22,526 bases of DNA, from contig JAZRLQ010000187.1 in the NCBI GenBank assembly GCA_045646925.1, forward strand, positions 1-22,526, written 5' to 3'. The position numbers and the translations under genes were made by a program. Source of the stretch: QALR01 sp045646925. GTDB taxonomy: Bacteria; Bacillota; Clostridia; Oscillospirales; CAG-272. How positions within the stretch are numbered: the stretch's first letter is position 1; each line of letters starts with the position of its first letter. Shown piece by piece: positions 15,637-22,526 of this stretch. The notes under the pieces were generated by a model, which saw only the letters and a program-made list of their open reading frames with translations, did no database searches and was not told the origin of the DNA.

Positions 15637-16098
15637 TCAAGATTCGTCCGTATCCACATCCGATTGACTATATTTTTGCAATTGCGCAAGCTTTCTGTTC
15701 ATACGATCCGCATTGCTTCTGTTCACAAAATAAATAACTGCCCATACGACTGCGTACAAAACAAAAAAACAAACGGTAAATACAAAAAACGGCAACGGCT
15801 CCGAAGCAAGCCACCCGTTGATCAAATAAATGATAGCGTAATCCAGATAAAGCACGATTCCGTGAATAGAGATCGCAGCCATCAACGGAAGTCTTTCTAT
15901 TTGATAAACGACATTGAGGCCTCCCGCAATAAAAGCAAGCAAAGTGACCGTCATGATCTCAAAAACCACTTGCTCGACCAACAAGACCTCCACCGTTCCA
16001 TTCTTCGTCAAAAAGAAATACACGACCGACCAGATCAAAGGTCCGAAACCACCGGCAACCAATCCTCTCGAAATAAAACCCAATATAAATTTTTTCAT
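15637..16098 (-). CDS. DUF3021 family membrane protein
   Basis: A 153-residue integral membrane protein with four predicted helices (about 5-30, 40-65, 70-95 and 103-126) and a charged C-terminal tail (127-153). It matches DUF3021, a family often encoded next to LytTR regulators. Start at 16098: the ATG overlaps the stop of the LytTR gene (ATGA, 16095-16098), and GGAGG lies about 11-15 bp upstream inside that gene. A longer reading from 16164 would overlap the LytTR coding region by 70 bp and add a charged, non-hydrophobic stretch. In streptococcal LytTR regulatory systems (HdrRM, BrsRM) a small membrane protein inhibits the paired LytTR activator; a similar role here is inference. A weak hairpin without a T tract (15623-15640) follows. 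Confidence 0.85.
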   Translation of the reverse strand: MKKFILGFISRGLVAGGFGPLIWSVVYFFLTKNGTVEVLLVEQVVFEIMTVTLLAFIAGGLNVVYQIERLPLMAAISIHGIVLYLDYAIIYLINGWLASEPLPFFVFTVCFFVLYAVVWAVIYFVNRSNADRMNRKLAQLQKYSQSDVDTDES

Positions 16099-16538
16099 TT
16101 TCCATTCAACCTCCGTTTGATTTCGGCAAAACAACGTCTGGAAACATAATCCTTGTATCCGCATTTGAAAATAGCGTCCACCGCTCCCGTATATGCGGTA
16201 CTGAAACGCAAAATGCGATTTTCGTTCGCAATGGTCGATTTATTAATGCGAATAAAATATGCCGGCAATATCTCTTCCAGATCGCATAGCCTTTGCTGAA
16301 CCCGATATTTATGGCCTTTTCCATCAATTGCAAAAATTTTGCGATCGATCACTGTGACGCATTCAATATCGGAAAAACAGATCTGCAGCATTTCATCTTC
16401 ATTGTAAACCGCAATTTTATGATTGCCCGTGTACGCCCGAATCAAATTCTCTATCTGCTCCGTCAACTCGCTCGCTTCGTGAACGATCGCGACGACCTCT
16501 TCCTCTGCCTCTTTGTCAATTATGAGTTTAAATTTCAT
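16095..16538 (-). CDS. LytTR-type DNA-binding regulator (no receiver domain)
   Basis: A 147-residue protein. Its C-terminal half (about 44-146) is a LytTR DNA-binding domain: the central FIRINKSTIAN block (95-105), an R-x-L-x-F strand and a C-terminal Y-x-x-x-VSRR region are characteristic. The N-terminal 40 residues are short and charged and do not form a CheY-like receiver, so it is not a normal two-component response regulator. It follows the permease gene by 10 bp and overlaps the DUF3021 gene by 4 bp. AAAGGTG lies just upstream of the ATG. I infer that it controls this operon, possibly as an activator, because the operon promoter lacks a good -35 box. Confidence 0.92.
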   Translation of the reverse strand: MKFKLIIDKEAEEEVVAIVHEASELTEQIENLIRAYTGNHKIAVYNEDEMLQICFSDIECVTVIDRKIFAIDGKGHKYRVQQRLCDLEEILPAYFIRINKSTIANENRILRFSTAYTGAVDAIFKCGYKDYVSRRCFAEIKRRLNGK

Positions 16539-16548
16539 GATTTCACCT

Positions 16549-17280
16549 TTATTGATCTTTCATTTTTCTCAGAAAAACCGCTATTGCGCATAACGTGATC
16601 ACGGCGCCGTAACCGAGAACGAAAGCAACGTGAGAAAATACATTGCCAAGATCACCGCTCACCATAGCCCTCTCCAGCTCCACCGCATGAACGAAGGGCA
16701 ACAGATCCGCGACCTTTTTAAAACCGCCTCCCATAAGCTCGATATCAAACCAAACACCCGAAAGCCACGCCGACAAATTGGTAAACAACGCGCCGCAAAT
16801 GCCTCCAACCTGCTTTACGTTGAAAAGGCTTCCGCACAATAAGCCAAGCGCAATATAAAAAATCGAAATCGGGGCAATCATAAGAACGGCATACAAAATA
16901 TTGATTCGGATCTGCAGATCCAGCAACACGGCAACCATGTAGCAAATCAAGCTCTGCATAACCGCGATCGGAATGATCGGAAGCATATAACCCAAAATAA
17001 AATCTCCCGCTCTCATCGGCGTCGTATATAATCTTTGCAGAAACGAGCTTTCCCGATCTCTCGCAACCAAGGTGGCTGAAAACAGAGTCATGAAGGAAAG
17101 TCCGAACACCGTGATTCCCGGAGCAAGACGCTCTATTTCAAACAAACTGACCGGAACATTCGATTGGATCACGCTGAGCAACAACAATAACACGATCGGG
17201 AACCCAAGCCCGAACGCCAGATTCAATGGATCGCGAAGGATTTCCTTCGCGCATCGTTTCGTAAACGTCAATATTCTCAT
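16549..17280 (-). CDS. ABC-2 type transporter permease
   Basis: A 243-residue membrane protein with six predicted helices (about 20-40, 55-73, 94-120, 127-152, 158-178 and 215-236). It matches ABC-2 permeases: an amphipathic start (RILTFTKRCAKEILRDPLN), a cytoplasmic loop ARDRESSFLQRLYTTPM (73-89) that should contact the ATPase, and an S-A-W-L-S-G element (170-175) before the last external loop. It would pair as a homodimer with the ATPase encoded just upstream; their genes overlap by 4 bp (17277-17280). The exported substrate is unknown; relatives move drugs, peptides or lipids. Confidence 0.92.
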   Translation of the reverse strand: MRILTFTKRCAKEILRDPLNLAFGLGFPIVLLLLLSVIQSNVPVSLFEIERLAPGITVFGLSFMTLFSATLVARDRESSFLQRLYTTPMRAGDFILGYMLPIIPIAVMQSLICYMVAVLLDLQIRINILYAVLMIAPISIFYIALGLLCGSLFNVKQVGGICGALFTNLSAWLSGVWFDIELMGGGFKKVADLLPFVHAVELERAMVSGDLGNVFSHVAFVLGYGAVITLCAIAVFLRKMKDQ

Positions 17281-18005
17281 ACAGAACCCTCCTTAATAAC
17301 GGAAATAAAGGCATTTTCAAATTTGTCCTCTCCCGTCTTTTCCATCAAGGACTGCGCCGTTCCAACAAATAACAGCTTTCCGTTTTTCATGATACCGACG
17401 CGATCCGAAAGCGACTCCGCTTCCTCCATGTAATGCGTTGTCAGAATCATCGTCACTCTTCCCTTCAATCCGCGGATAATATCCCAAAGCTCACTTCGCG
17501 CAATCACGTCGAGCCCAAGTGTCGGTTCATCCAGAAACAGTATCTCCGGTTCCGTGATCAAAGCCATCGCAATGCTGAGTCTGCGTTGCCAACCGCCCGA
17601 TAGCTTCCCCGCTTTTTTTGAAAGGATCTCATGCAAGTGAAATTGATCTGAAAGCTCCTCTATCTTACAGCGACGCTTTTCTTCCGAAAAGCCGTAGACA
17701 CCACACATCAATTCCAAATTCTCCCGCACGGACAGATTGAACGCAACTGCAGTTTCCTGCGGAGAAACGCCGATCATCCTCTTCACGCGCAATGGGTCGC
17801 CGGTCAAACTGTTCTCTCCGATCCAAGCGTCGCCGGAGGTCGGCTTTGTGAGACAGGATAACATTTTGATCGTCGTCGTTTTTCCCGCGCCGTTCACGCC
17901 AAGCAACGAAAACAGCTCGCCCCGATGAATCGTCAGATTCAGTTTATCAACTGCAACAAGATCTTTATATCTTTTTGTCAGATCGATCGTTTTTATAATT
18001 TCCAT
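17277..18005 (-). CDS. ABC transporter ATP-binding protein (ABC-2 exporter type)
   Basis: A 242-residue ATPase with Walker A GVNGAGKTT (36-44), Q-loop SPQE (81-84), signature LSGGWQRR (135-142), Walker B ILFLDEPT (155-162) and switch H191. All catalytic residues are intact. The GLDV D-loop, the TTHYMEEAE block and the short C-terminus are typical of DrrA/CcmA-like export ATPases. Start chosen at 18005, because GGGGAGG lies 5 bp upstream; an ATG at 18047 would add 14 unlikely residues and overlap the promoter. First gene of the ATPase-permease-LytTR-DUF3021 operon. Confidence 0.95.
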   Translation of the reverse strand: MEIIKTIDLTKRYKDLVAVDKLNLTIHRGELFSLLGVNGAGKTTTIKMLSCLTKPTSGDAWIGENSLTGDPLRVKRMIGVSPQETAVAFNLSVRENLELMCGVYGFSEEKRRCKIEELSDQFHLHEILSKKAGKLSGGWQRRLSIAMALITEPEILFLDEPTLGLDVIARSELWDIIRGLKGRVTMILTTHYMEEAESLSDRVGIMKNGKLLFVGTAQSLMEKTGEDKFENAFISVIKEGSV

Positions 18006-18022
18006 TTTTCCTCCCCAAAATA

Positions 18023-18055
18023 TATACCATGATATTTTTGATATCATTATACCAT
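18023..18055 (-). promoter_or_regulatory. Promoter region of the ABC-2/LytTR operon with palindrome
   Basis: On the minus strand a perfect TATAAT (18046-18051) lies about 40 bp before the ATPase start. No acceptable -35 stands 16-18 bp upstream. Directly downstream is an inverted repeat ATGATAT (18029-18035)/ATATCAT (18041-18047) with a 5-nt centre. The octamer TATACCAT occurs twice in direct orientation (18023-18030 and 18048-18055), flanking the palindrome. This arrangement suggests both activation and repression sites, but no binding protein can be assigned. Confidence 0.6.
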
Positions 18056-18079
18056 ATAATTCTGAAAAATACGCGTTTT

Positions 18080-18128
18080 CGTCTCATCGGTTGTTTTTCG
18101 GGTCCAAGCGGACAAATACGACTCATCG
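18080..18128 (-). repeat. Candidate regulator direct repeat upstream of the ABC-2/LytTR promoter
   Basis: On the plus strand CGTCTCATCG (18080-18089) and CGACTCATCG (18119-18128) differ by one base and are 39 bp apart. Read on the minus strand, the copy nearest the promoter sits in ACCGATGAG, 8 of 9 positions like the published LytTR half-site pattern as I remember it. It lies about 30-40 bp upstream of the -10. The 39 bp spacing is not the usual two-turn LytTR spacing. Nothing else recognisable is seen in 18090-18180. Confidence 0.35.
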
Positions 18129-18182
18129 CCCTACGACAAAAGTGCGCCATCCGCCAATTCAAAAATAAAATTCAAAAAACTA

Positions 18183-18211
18183 TTGCGAAAATCTTAATTT
18201 TAGTGTATACT
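18183..18211 (+). promoter_or_regulatory. Promoter of the RNase J leader
   Basis: TTGCGA (18183-18188), 17 bp spacer, TATACT (18206-18211). The predicted start is near 18218, giving a leader of about 265 nt before the RNase J ATG. I found no stronger promoter between here and the gene. Confidence 0.65.
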
Positions 18212-18217
18212 GTAAGA

Positions 18218-18436
18218 AGAGAGCAGAAAAATGAATTTCTGCGTTTGATTGAAAATAATTTGAACACAATATAGAATCATATCCGAACCAAGCGATGGAG
18301 ATACGGCTTTTGATCGGATGAATTATTGTTTTTATCTTTTTGCGCGAAGACTTTACTTAGGGTTGCGTAAAGTGTTTGCACGATACATATTGAATCAGAT
18401 TATTGCTTGAACAAAAATACGTGTTCAAGATTTTTT
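18218..18436 (+). ncRNA. Candidate structured leader RNA / attenuator of RNase J
   Basis: The leader can fold into successive hairpins. H1 is GCAGAAA/TTTCTGC (18223-18242). H2 is a long interrupted stem: ACAATA/TATTGT (18266-18271/18324-18329), ATCCGA/TCGGAT (18281-18286/18314-18319) and AAGC/GCTT. H3 is ACTTTAC/GTAAAGT (18350-18356/18367-18373), possibly extended by TGC/GCA. A terminator hairpin follows at 18406-18436. TTGAACA (18260-18266) is an exact copy of part of the terminator's 5' arm and could pair with the 3' arm (TGTTCAA, 18422-18428), giving an exclusive alternative fold. I do not match it to a known riboswitch, T-box or 6S RNA. It could be a regulated 5' UTR or a separate small RNA of about 220 nt. 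Confidence 0.45.
18406..18436 (+). terminator. Intrinsic terminator inside the RNase J leader
   Basis: CTTGAACA (18406-18413) and TGTTCAAG (18422-18429) form a perfect 8 bp stem with an 8-nt loop, followed by A and six T (18431-18436). It lies 47 bp before the RNase J ATG, in the same direction, so transcription must pass it or start after it. Confidence 0.7.
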
Positions 18437-18483
18437 GTCGTACCTTTTATCGAAAAACCCGAAATCTAGAAAGGAAATACTCT

Positions 18484-20163
18484 ATGGCGAGAACTAAAGG
18501 AAAACTCAAAAAATTACGCGTTATTCCGCTCGGTGGTCTTGGCGAGATCGGAAAGAACCTGACCGTACTCGAATACAGCGATAACATACTCATCATTGAC
18601 TGTGGTCTCGGCTTTCCCAATGACGATATGCTCGGCGTAGACCTCGTTGTCAACGATATCACTTATCTGATCAGCAATGCAGAAAAGATCCAGGGTCTCG
18701 TTCTTACACACGGACACGAAGACCATATCGGCGGTATTCCGTATCTTTTGCAAAAAATAAACGTTCCAATCTACGGAACGAGATTGACCTTGGGCATTCT
18801 TGAAAACAAGCTTGCGGAGCATGAGCTTGGTTTTCAGCCCGAATTGAACTGTGTCTGCGCAGGCGATATCGTGAAGCTCGGTCTTTTCGAGGTGGAATTC
18901 ATCCACGTCAATCACTCGATCGCAGACGCTTGCGCGCTCGCGATCAGAACGCCTCTCGGCTTGATCGTCCATACGGGCGACTTCAAGATCGACACCACGC
19001 CCGTCGAAGGCGAAATGACGGATCTGACGAAATTCGGTCAGCTCGGCAAAGAAGGCGTTTTGCTTCTCATGTGCGAATCGACCAACGCGGAGCGACCCGG
19101 ATACACCCCCTCCGAGCATAAGATCGCGGAATCCCTCGTTCGTATCTTCGATCTTTATAAAGACAAACGCATCGTCATCGCAACCTTCTCCTCCAACGTT
19201 CACCGTATTCAACATATCATCTCCAATTCCGTCAAATGCGGCAGAAAGGTTGCCGTGACCGGACGCAGTATGATCAACATCGTTTCCGCTGCGGTTGAGC
19301 TCGGTTATATGAACATTCCCGAAGGTGTGCTCATCGACGTCAACGAAATCAAAAAATATCCCCCCGAAAAGCTTACCGTTATTTCCACAGGAAGCCAGGG
19401 CGAACCGATGTCCGCTCTTTATCGCATGGCGTTCAATATGCATGACAAGATCGAGCTTGGCACGGACGACGTCGTTATTATCAGCGCGTCTGCGATTCCC
19501 GGAAATGAAAAACTCGTTGGCAACATCATCAACGAGCTTTACAAAAAGGGTGTGCGCGTTCTGAACGACAGCGTTGCGGAGGTTCATGTTTCCGGCCACG
19601 CTTGTCAGGAAGAACTGAAGATCATTCACGCATTGACAAAACCGCAATATTTCATGCCCGTTCACGGCGAGGCAAGACATCTTTATCATCACAAAGAGCT
19701 TGCCGAATATATGGGTATGGAGCCGAATCATATCTTCATTTCTGAAGTCGGAAAGATTCTGGAGATCGGCACCGACGGCGCAAAATTCAATGGAACCGTT
19801 CCCTCCGGCATCGTACTCGTTGACGGCACGGGTGTCGGCGACGTCGGCAACGTCGTTCTTCGCGATCGCCGCCACCTCTCCGAAGACGGCATCATCATCG
19901 TCGTCGCAACCATTGACACGCAGGCTTCCGATATTATATCCGGACCCGAAATCGTTTCCCGCGGCTTCGTTTACGCGAAGGAAAGCGAGCCTCTGATCGA
20001 ACAGATCCGCATGATCTCCCGCGAAGCGCTGTATCATTGTCTGGACAAGGGCGTTCGTGATTGGGCTCAGCTTAAATATAAGATGAAAGAGGATCTGTCC
20101 AAATTCATCTACTCTCAAACCAAGCGCAAACCGATGATCTTGCCGATCATCATGGATATTTAA
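18484..20163 (+). CDS. rnj: Ribonuclease J
   Basis: RNase J is a metallo-beta-lactamase/beta-CASP ribonuclease with 5'-to-3' exonuclease and endonuclease activity, central to mRNA decay and rRNA maturation in Bacillota. The 559 residues are full length. The motif HGHEDH (76-81) binds zinc, with later ligands H144, the HTGD block (163-166) and VHGEARH (393-399). The beta-CASP insert runs about 205-360, and the C-terminal RNA-binding domain follows from about 450. I chose the ATG at 18484 because AGAAAGGA stands about 8-9 bp upstream and MARTKGKLKKLRVIPLGG is a typical beginning. An in-frame start at 18403 would read through the leader terminator hairpin. Only one copy is visible, so rnjA versus rnjB cannot be assigned. 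Its leader suggests control at transcription elongation. Confidence 0.95.
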   Translation: MARTKGKLKKLRVIPLGGLGEIGKNLTVLEYSDNILIIDCGLGFPNDDMLGVDLVVNDITYLISNAEKIQGLVLTHGHEDHIGGIPYLLQKINVPIYGTRLTLGILENKLAEHELGFQPELNCVCAGDIVKLGLFEVEFIHVNHSIADACALAIRTPLGLIVHTGDFKIDTTPVEGEMTDLTKFGQLGKEGVLLLMCESTNAERPGYTPSEHKIAESLVRIFDLYKDKRIVIATFSSNVHRIQHIISNSVKCGRKVAVTGRSMINIVSAAVELGYMNIPEGVLIDVNEIKKYPPEKLTVISTGSQGEPMSALYRMAFNMHDKIELGTDDVVIISASAIPGNEKLVGNIINELYKKGVRVLNDSVAEVHVSGHACQEELKIIHALTKPQYFMPVHGEARHLYHHKELAEYMGMEPNHIFISEVGKILEIGTDGAKFNGTVPSGIVLVDGTGVGDVGNVVLRDRRHLSEDGIIIVVATIDTQASDIISGPEIVSRGFVYAKESEPLIEQIRMISREALYHCLDKGVRDWAQLKYKMKEDLSKFIYSQTKRKPMILPIIMDI

Positions 20164-20194
20164 TACAAGATTTTCGAAAGGATAGGACAATATT

Positions 20195-22526
20195 ATGAAT
20201 ATGAATCCTCATAACCGCGTCAGCTGCGGCGCATACTACCCCGAATCCCCCATCATCGGCAGATTCGTCTCTCCTTGGGATACCAGCGGATGGTATTCCG
20301 TATACGCAAACTTTGGCGTTGGCGCAAAACTCCATTCCAACGAAAACGTAACCGCGACGAAGGTTCCCTCCCGCTACGTCGGCGCGGATTACATCATGAC
20401 CTTCAACTCTCAGGCAGACGGCTTCGATGACAAGCAGGAAGTGGATTTCTTCTGTGAAAGAGACGCTGTTGTTGCCGTTGCAATCGATGCCACCATGCCC
20501 ATTCCCGCTTGGACGGAAGATTTTATTGCAACGGGTGACAAGATCGAAGGCTCTGACGGCAGATCGTACGTTGTTTACGAAAAATCCTATGAAGAAGGCG
20601 TGCTCGTACACATCCCCGGCATTGAAGGCGATTGCAATCACTTCATCGTTCTCGCGATCGCAACCTCCGATGAAGAAAAGAAGCCTCTCGCGCCTCTCCC
20701 CGCTCCCACAGAAGCACTCCCCGCATATGAAAAAAGAGATTACAAGAGCTATCTCGTTGAAGTATTCAACCGCGAAGACGCTCTCGAACGTTTCGGCGGA
20801 CACGGTTGCACGATCAAAATGCGCGAAGATGATCCCCGCAACGGCTACGTTGCCATGACCGCTGACACCTATCTCTCCTACCCGATCGAAAACGCTTCCT
20901 CCCGTATCATTGCAACCGCAAAGTTGAATTGCAAGGAAGGCATTCTCGCGGCGGCAATTCTCGGTGAATCCGGCGCGATCTGCGGCGCCGTTCTCGACGG
21001 CAACACCCTCTGCACAATGGACGGCGAAGTGATCCTTCCCTATACTCCCGGCGAAGACATAAACATCCGCATCGTATTGGATACCGATCGCGGAGAATAT
21101 GACGTTTGGGCAAACACCCGCGTCGCCGTAAAGGGTGTCGAGGTTCTCAGCGACTCAACTCCTCTCGCCATCGGCTTCTCTTGTGACGGTATTGGCGAAT
21201 TGGATAACCTTTACGTATTTGACGATACGGAAATCTACGCGGTAAAGGAAGAATTCACCTCCGATACCATTGATATGACTCCCACTGCAAACGCCAAGAT
21301 CACTCTGGAGGATCTCCCCTTCGCAAGCGATAAGAGCGTTTCTCTCGTTTCCGAAAACGACGACGATGCCAGCGCGGAATATCTCTTCCCCGCAATCTCC
21401 GGTGTCGTTACCATCGAAACGAAGGTACATCCCGAAGACGAAAGCCTCGTGATCGTTCCCGCAGTTACGGACGACAAGGGCAACGTTGCTTGCCGCGTCG
21501 CTTTCTATAAAAACTGTCTCTTCGCTACCAACGGCAACGATTGGGTTGAGATCTACGAAGGTCTCGTTGACTGGCAGTACTATCCGTCCGGTAACTGGTA
21601 CCAGATCAAGCTCTCTCTCGATACCGAAAAATCCGTTTACACTCTGATGGTGGACGGCGCCGTACGCGCAAAGGACTTCGCTTTTGCCAATAAGATCGAA
21701 AGCGCATCCCGTCTCGTTTATACCGCAGAAGCAGGCACGAGACTCCTCATCAACAGAATCCGCATTTACGACGCGTGGGATTTCTCCCGCGGCGTGATCC
21801 CCGCGGCTCCCGTATTTGACGTTACGAAGGCTCCCTACAACGCTGTCGGCGACGGCAAAACTCTCGATACCGGCGCAATTCAGAAAGCCATCAACGACGC
21901 CGCATATACCGGCGGTACCGTATACGTACATGACGGCGTATTCTTCTCCGGCGAGCTTTTCCTCACCTCCGATATGACACTCTTCGTTGACAGAAGCGCA
22001 ACCATTCTCGGCACGCAGGACCACGCGGAATATCCGCTTCAGCAGCCTTATGCAAGCCTTTGCGCACATCGTCAGCTCGGCAGAGGTCTCGTTTACGGTC
22101 ACGAGGTTTCCAACGTCCGCGTAACGGGCGGCGGTATGCTCGACGGTAACGGCAGATATCGCTTCAAAATGAACGACCCGCTCGGCGACAGACGTGTCGA
22201 AGACGCGCGTCCCGACCTCGTATATATCACCTATTCCAACGGCGTAACCGTGGAAAACATCAACTTCAAGAGCAGCTGCTTCTGGACCGTCGTTCCGCTT
22301 TCCAGCGCAAACGTACTCATCCGCGGCTTGAACCTTGACTGTATGAATACACCGAACCGTGACGGTATCGACCCCGTAGACTGCCACGATATGACCATTT
22401 ACGGTTGTAACGTCATGGCGGGCGACGACGGTCTCTGCTTCAAGAGCTCCGATCCCGTCGGTTGTTACAATATCGACGTAGACGATATGATGATTCAGAG
22501 CTTGGCTTCCGGCATCAAATTCGGTA
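20195..22526 (+). CDS. GH28-like right-handed beta-helix protein, partial (3' end outside window)
   Basis: 777 codons are open up to the window edge. The N-terminal part (about 20-160) looks beta-rich, and two beta-sandwich, concanavalin-like modules seem to follow (about 183-350 and 353-530). From about 540 (VFDVTKAPYNAVGDGKTLDT) a pectinase-type beta-helix begins. It has the GH28 blocks NTPNRDGID (718-726, like NTDGxD) and GDDGLCFKS (743-751), which carry the expected catalytic aspartates D723, D744 and D745. Where GH28 enzymes have GHG, the sequence reads LASGIKFG (770-777), so that histidine seems absent. There is no N-terminal signal peptide: the protein begins with polar residues. Likely role: cleavage of pectin-type galacturonan or a related uronate glycan, with kdgK in the same window. 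AAAGGATAGG precedes the ATG; only 31 bp separate it from rnj and no terminator is seen there. Confidence 0.8.
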   Translation, partial: MNMNPHNRVSCGAYYPESPIIGRFVSPWDTSGWYSVYANFGVGAKLHSNENVTATKVPSRYVGADYIMTFNSQADGFDDKQEVDFFCERDAVVAVAIDATMPIPAWTEDFIATGDKIEGSDGRSYVVYEKSYEEGVLVHIPGIEGDCNHFIVLAIATSDEEKKPLAPLPAPTEALPAYEKRDYKSYLVEVFNREDALERFGGHGCTIKMREDDPRNGYVAMTADTYLSYPIENASSRIIATAKLNCKEGILAAAILGESGAICGAVLDGNTLCTMDGEVILPYTPGEDINIRIVLDTDRGEYDVWANTRVAVKGVEVLSDSTPLAIGFSCDGIGELDNLYVFDDTEIYAVKEEFTSDTIDMTPTANAKITLEDLPFASDKSVSLVSENDDDASAEYLFPAISGVVTIETKVHPEDESLVIVPAVTDDKGNVACRVAFYKNCLFATNGNDWVEIYEGLVDWQYYPSGNWYQIKLSLDTEKSVYTLMVDGAVRAKDFAFANKIESASRLVYTAEAGTRLLINRIRIYDAWDFSRGVIPAAPVFDVTKAPYNAVGDGKTLDTGAIQKAINDAAYTGGTVYVHDGVFFSGELFLTSDMTLFVDRSATILGTQDHAEYPLQQPYASLCAHRQLGRGLVYGHEVSNVRVTGGGMLDGNGRYRFKMNDPLGDRRVEDARPDLVYITYSNGVTVENINFKSSCFWTVVPLSSANVLIRGLNLDCMNTPNRDGIDPVDCHDMTIYGCNVMAGDDGLCFKSSDPVGCYNIDVDDMMIQSLASGIKFG

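Noticed and set aside
18218..18436. 6S RNA or a known riboswitch in the RNase J leader
   Set aside because: 6S RNA folds as one long rod with a central bubble, whereas this region shows separate hairpins. I could not find T-box, SAM, TPP, c-di-GMP or glycine signature sequences.
18514..20190. 558-codon minus-strand open frame opposite RNase J
   Set aside because: The plus strand is unambiguous RNase J. The antisense product shows no family features.
21155..22387. 410-codon minus-strand open frame opposite the GH28-like gene
   Set aside because: Same codon-bias artefact; the plus frame continues open through the whole region with GH28 motifs.

Overview
The window looks like a chromosomal piece of a low-to-mid GC Bacillota genome, most likely an uncultured gut-type Clostridia. 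The evidence is RNase J, purine-rich Shine-Dalgarno sequences (GGAGG/AAAGGA), textbook TTGACA-17-TATAAT promoters, many U-tailed intrinsic terminators, lipoproteins with Cys lipoboxes, a BspA-like leucine-rich protein and pectin/uronate-type carbohydrate genes. I see no phage, integrase, insertion sequence or CRISPR array. The taxonomic guess is inference.

Layout, left to right. Positions 2-1714 (+): a cysteine-rich putative zinc-ribbon protein, then a PfkB-type 2-keto-3-deoxygluconate kinase (kdgK), closed by a hairpin. 1833-3725 (+): a secreted lipoprotein with an SGNH-like DUF4886 domain and a duplicated C-terminal module, closed by a strong terminator. 3855-6955 (+): DUF1653 protein overlapping an AlkD-like DNA glycosylase, then a flavoprotein with its own promoter, then radA. 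7160-7602: a tRNA operon (Val, Asp, Phe, Gly) with promoter and terminator, followed by a histidine phosphatase (7627-8181).

8234-12466 (-): a marR / ABC / ABC operon. It encodes a heterodimeric exporter with one degenerate ATP site, behind a consensus promoter whose -10 abuts a palindromic operator. 12636-14733 (+): a promoter, a BspA-like LRR lipoprotein and a terminator shared with the convergent metallophosphoesterase (14751-15560, -). 15637-18005 (-): a compact four-gene operon of ABC-2 ATPase, permease, LytTR regulator and DUF3021 membrane protein, with overlapping or near-touching genes.

18006-18483 is the longest stretch without a protein gene (478 bp). It holds the promoter region of the ABC-2 operon and a structured leader RNA upstream of RNase J (18484-20163, +). 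The leader has three hairpins and then a terminator, and an upstream sequence could pair with the terminator's 3' arm. The window ends inside a large GH28-like beta-helix protein (20195 to the edge).

Functional themes: uronate/pectin use (kdgK, GH28-like), envelope and surface lipoproteins, two independently regulated ABC efflux modules, DNA repair (AlkD-like, RadA) and RNA turnover. The best candidates for something undescribed are the RNase J leader, the regulation of the LytTR-DUF3021-ABC operon, the repeated module in the DUF4886 lipoprotein, and the GH28-like protein without a visible export signal.
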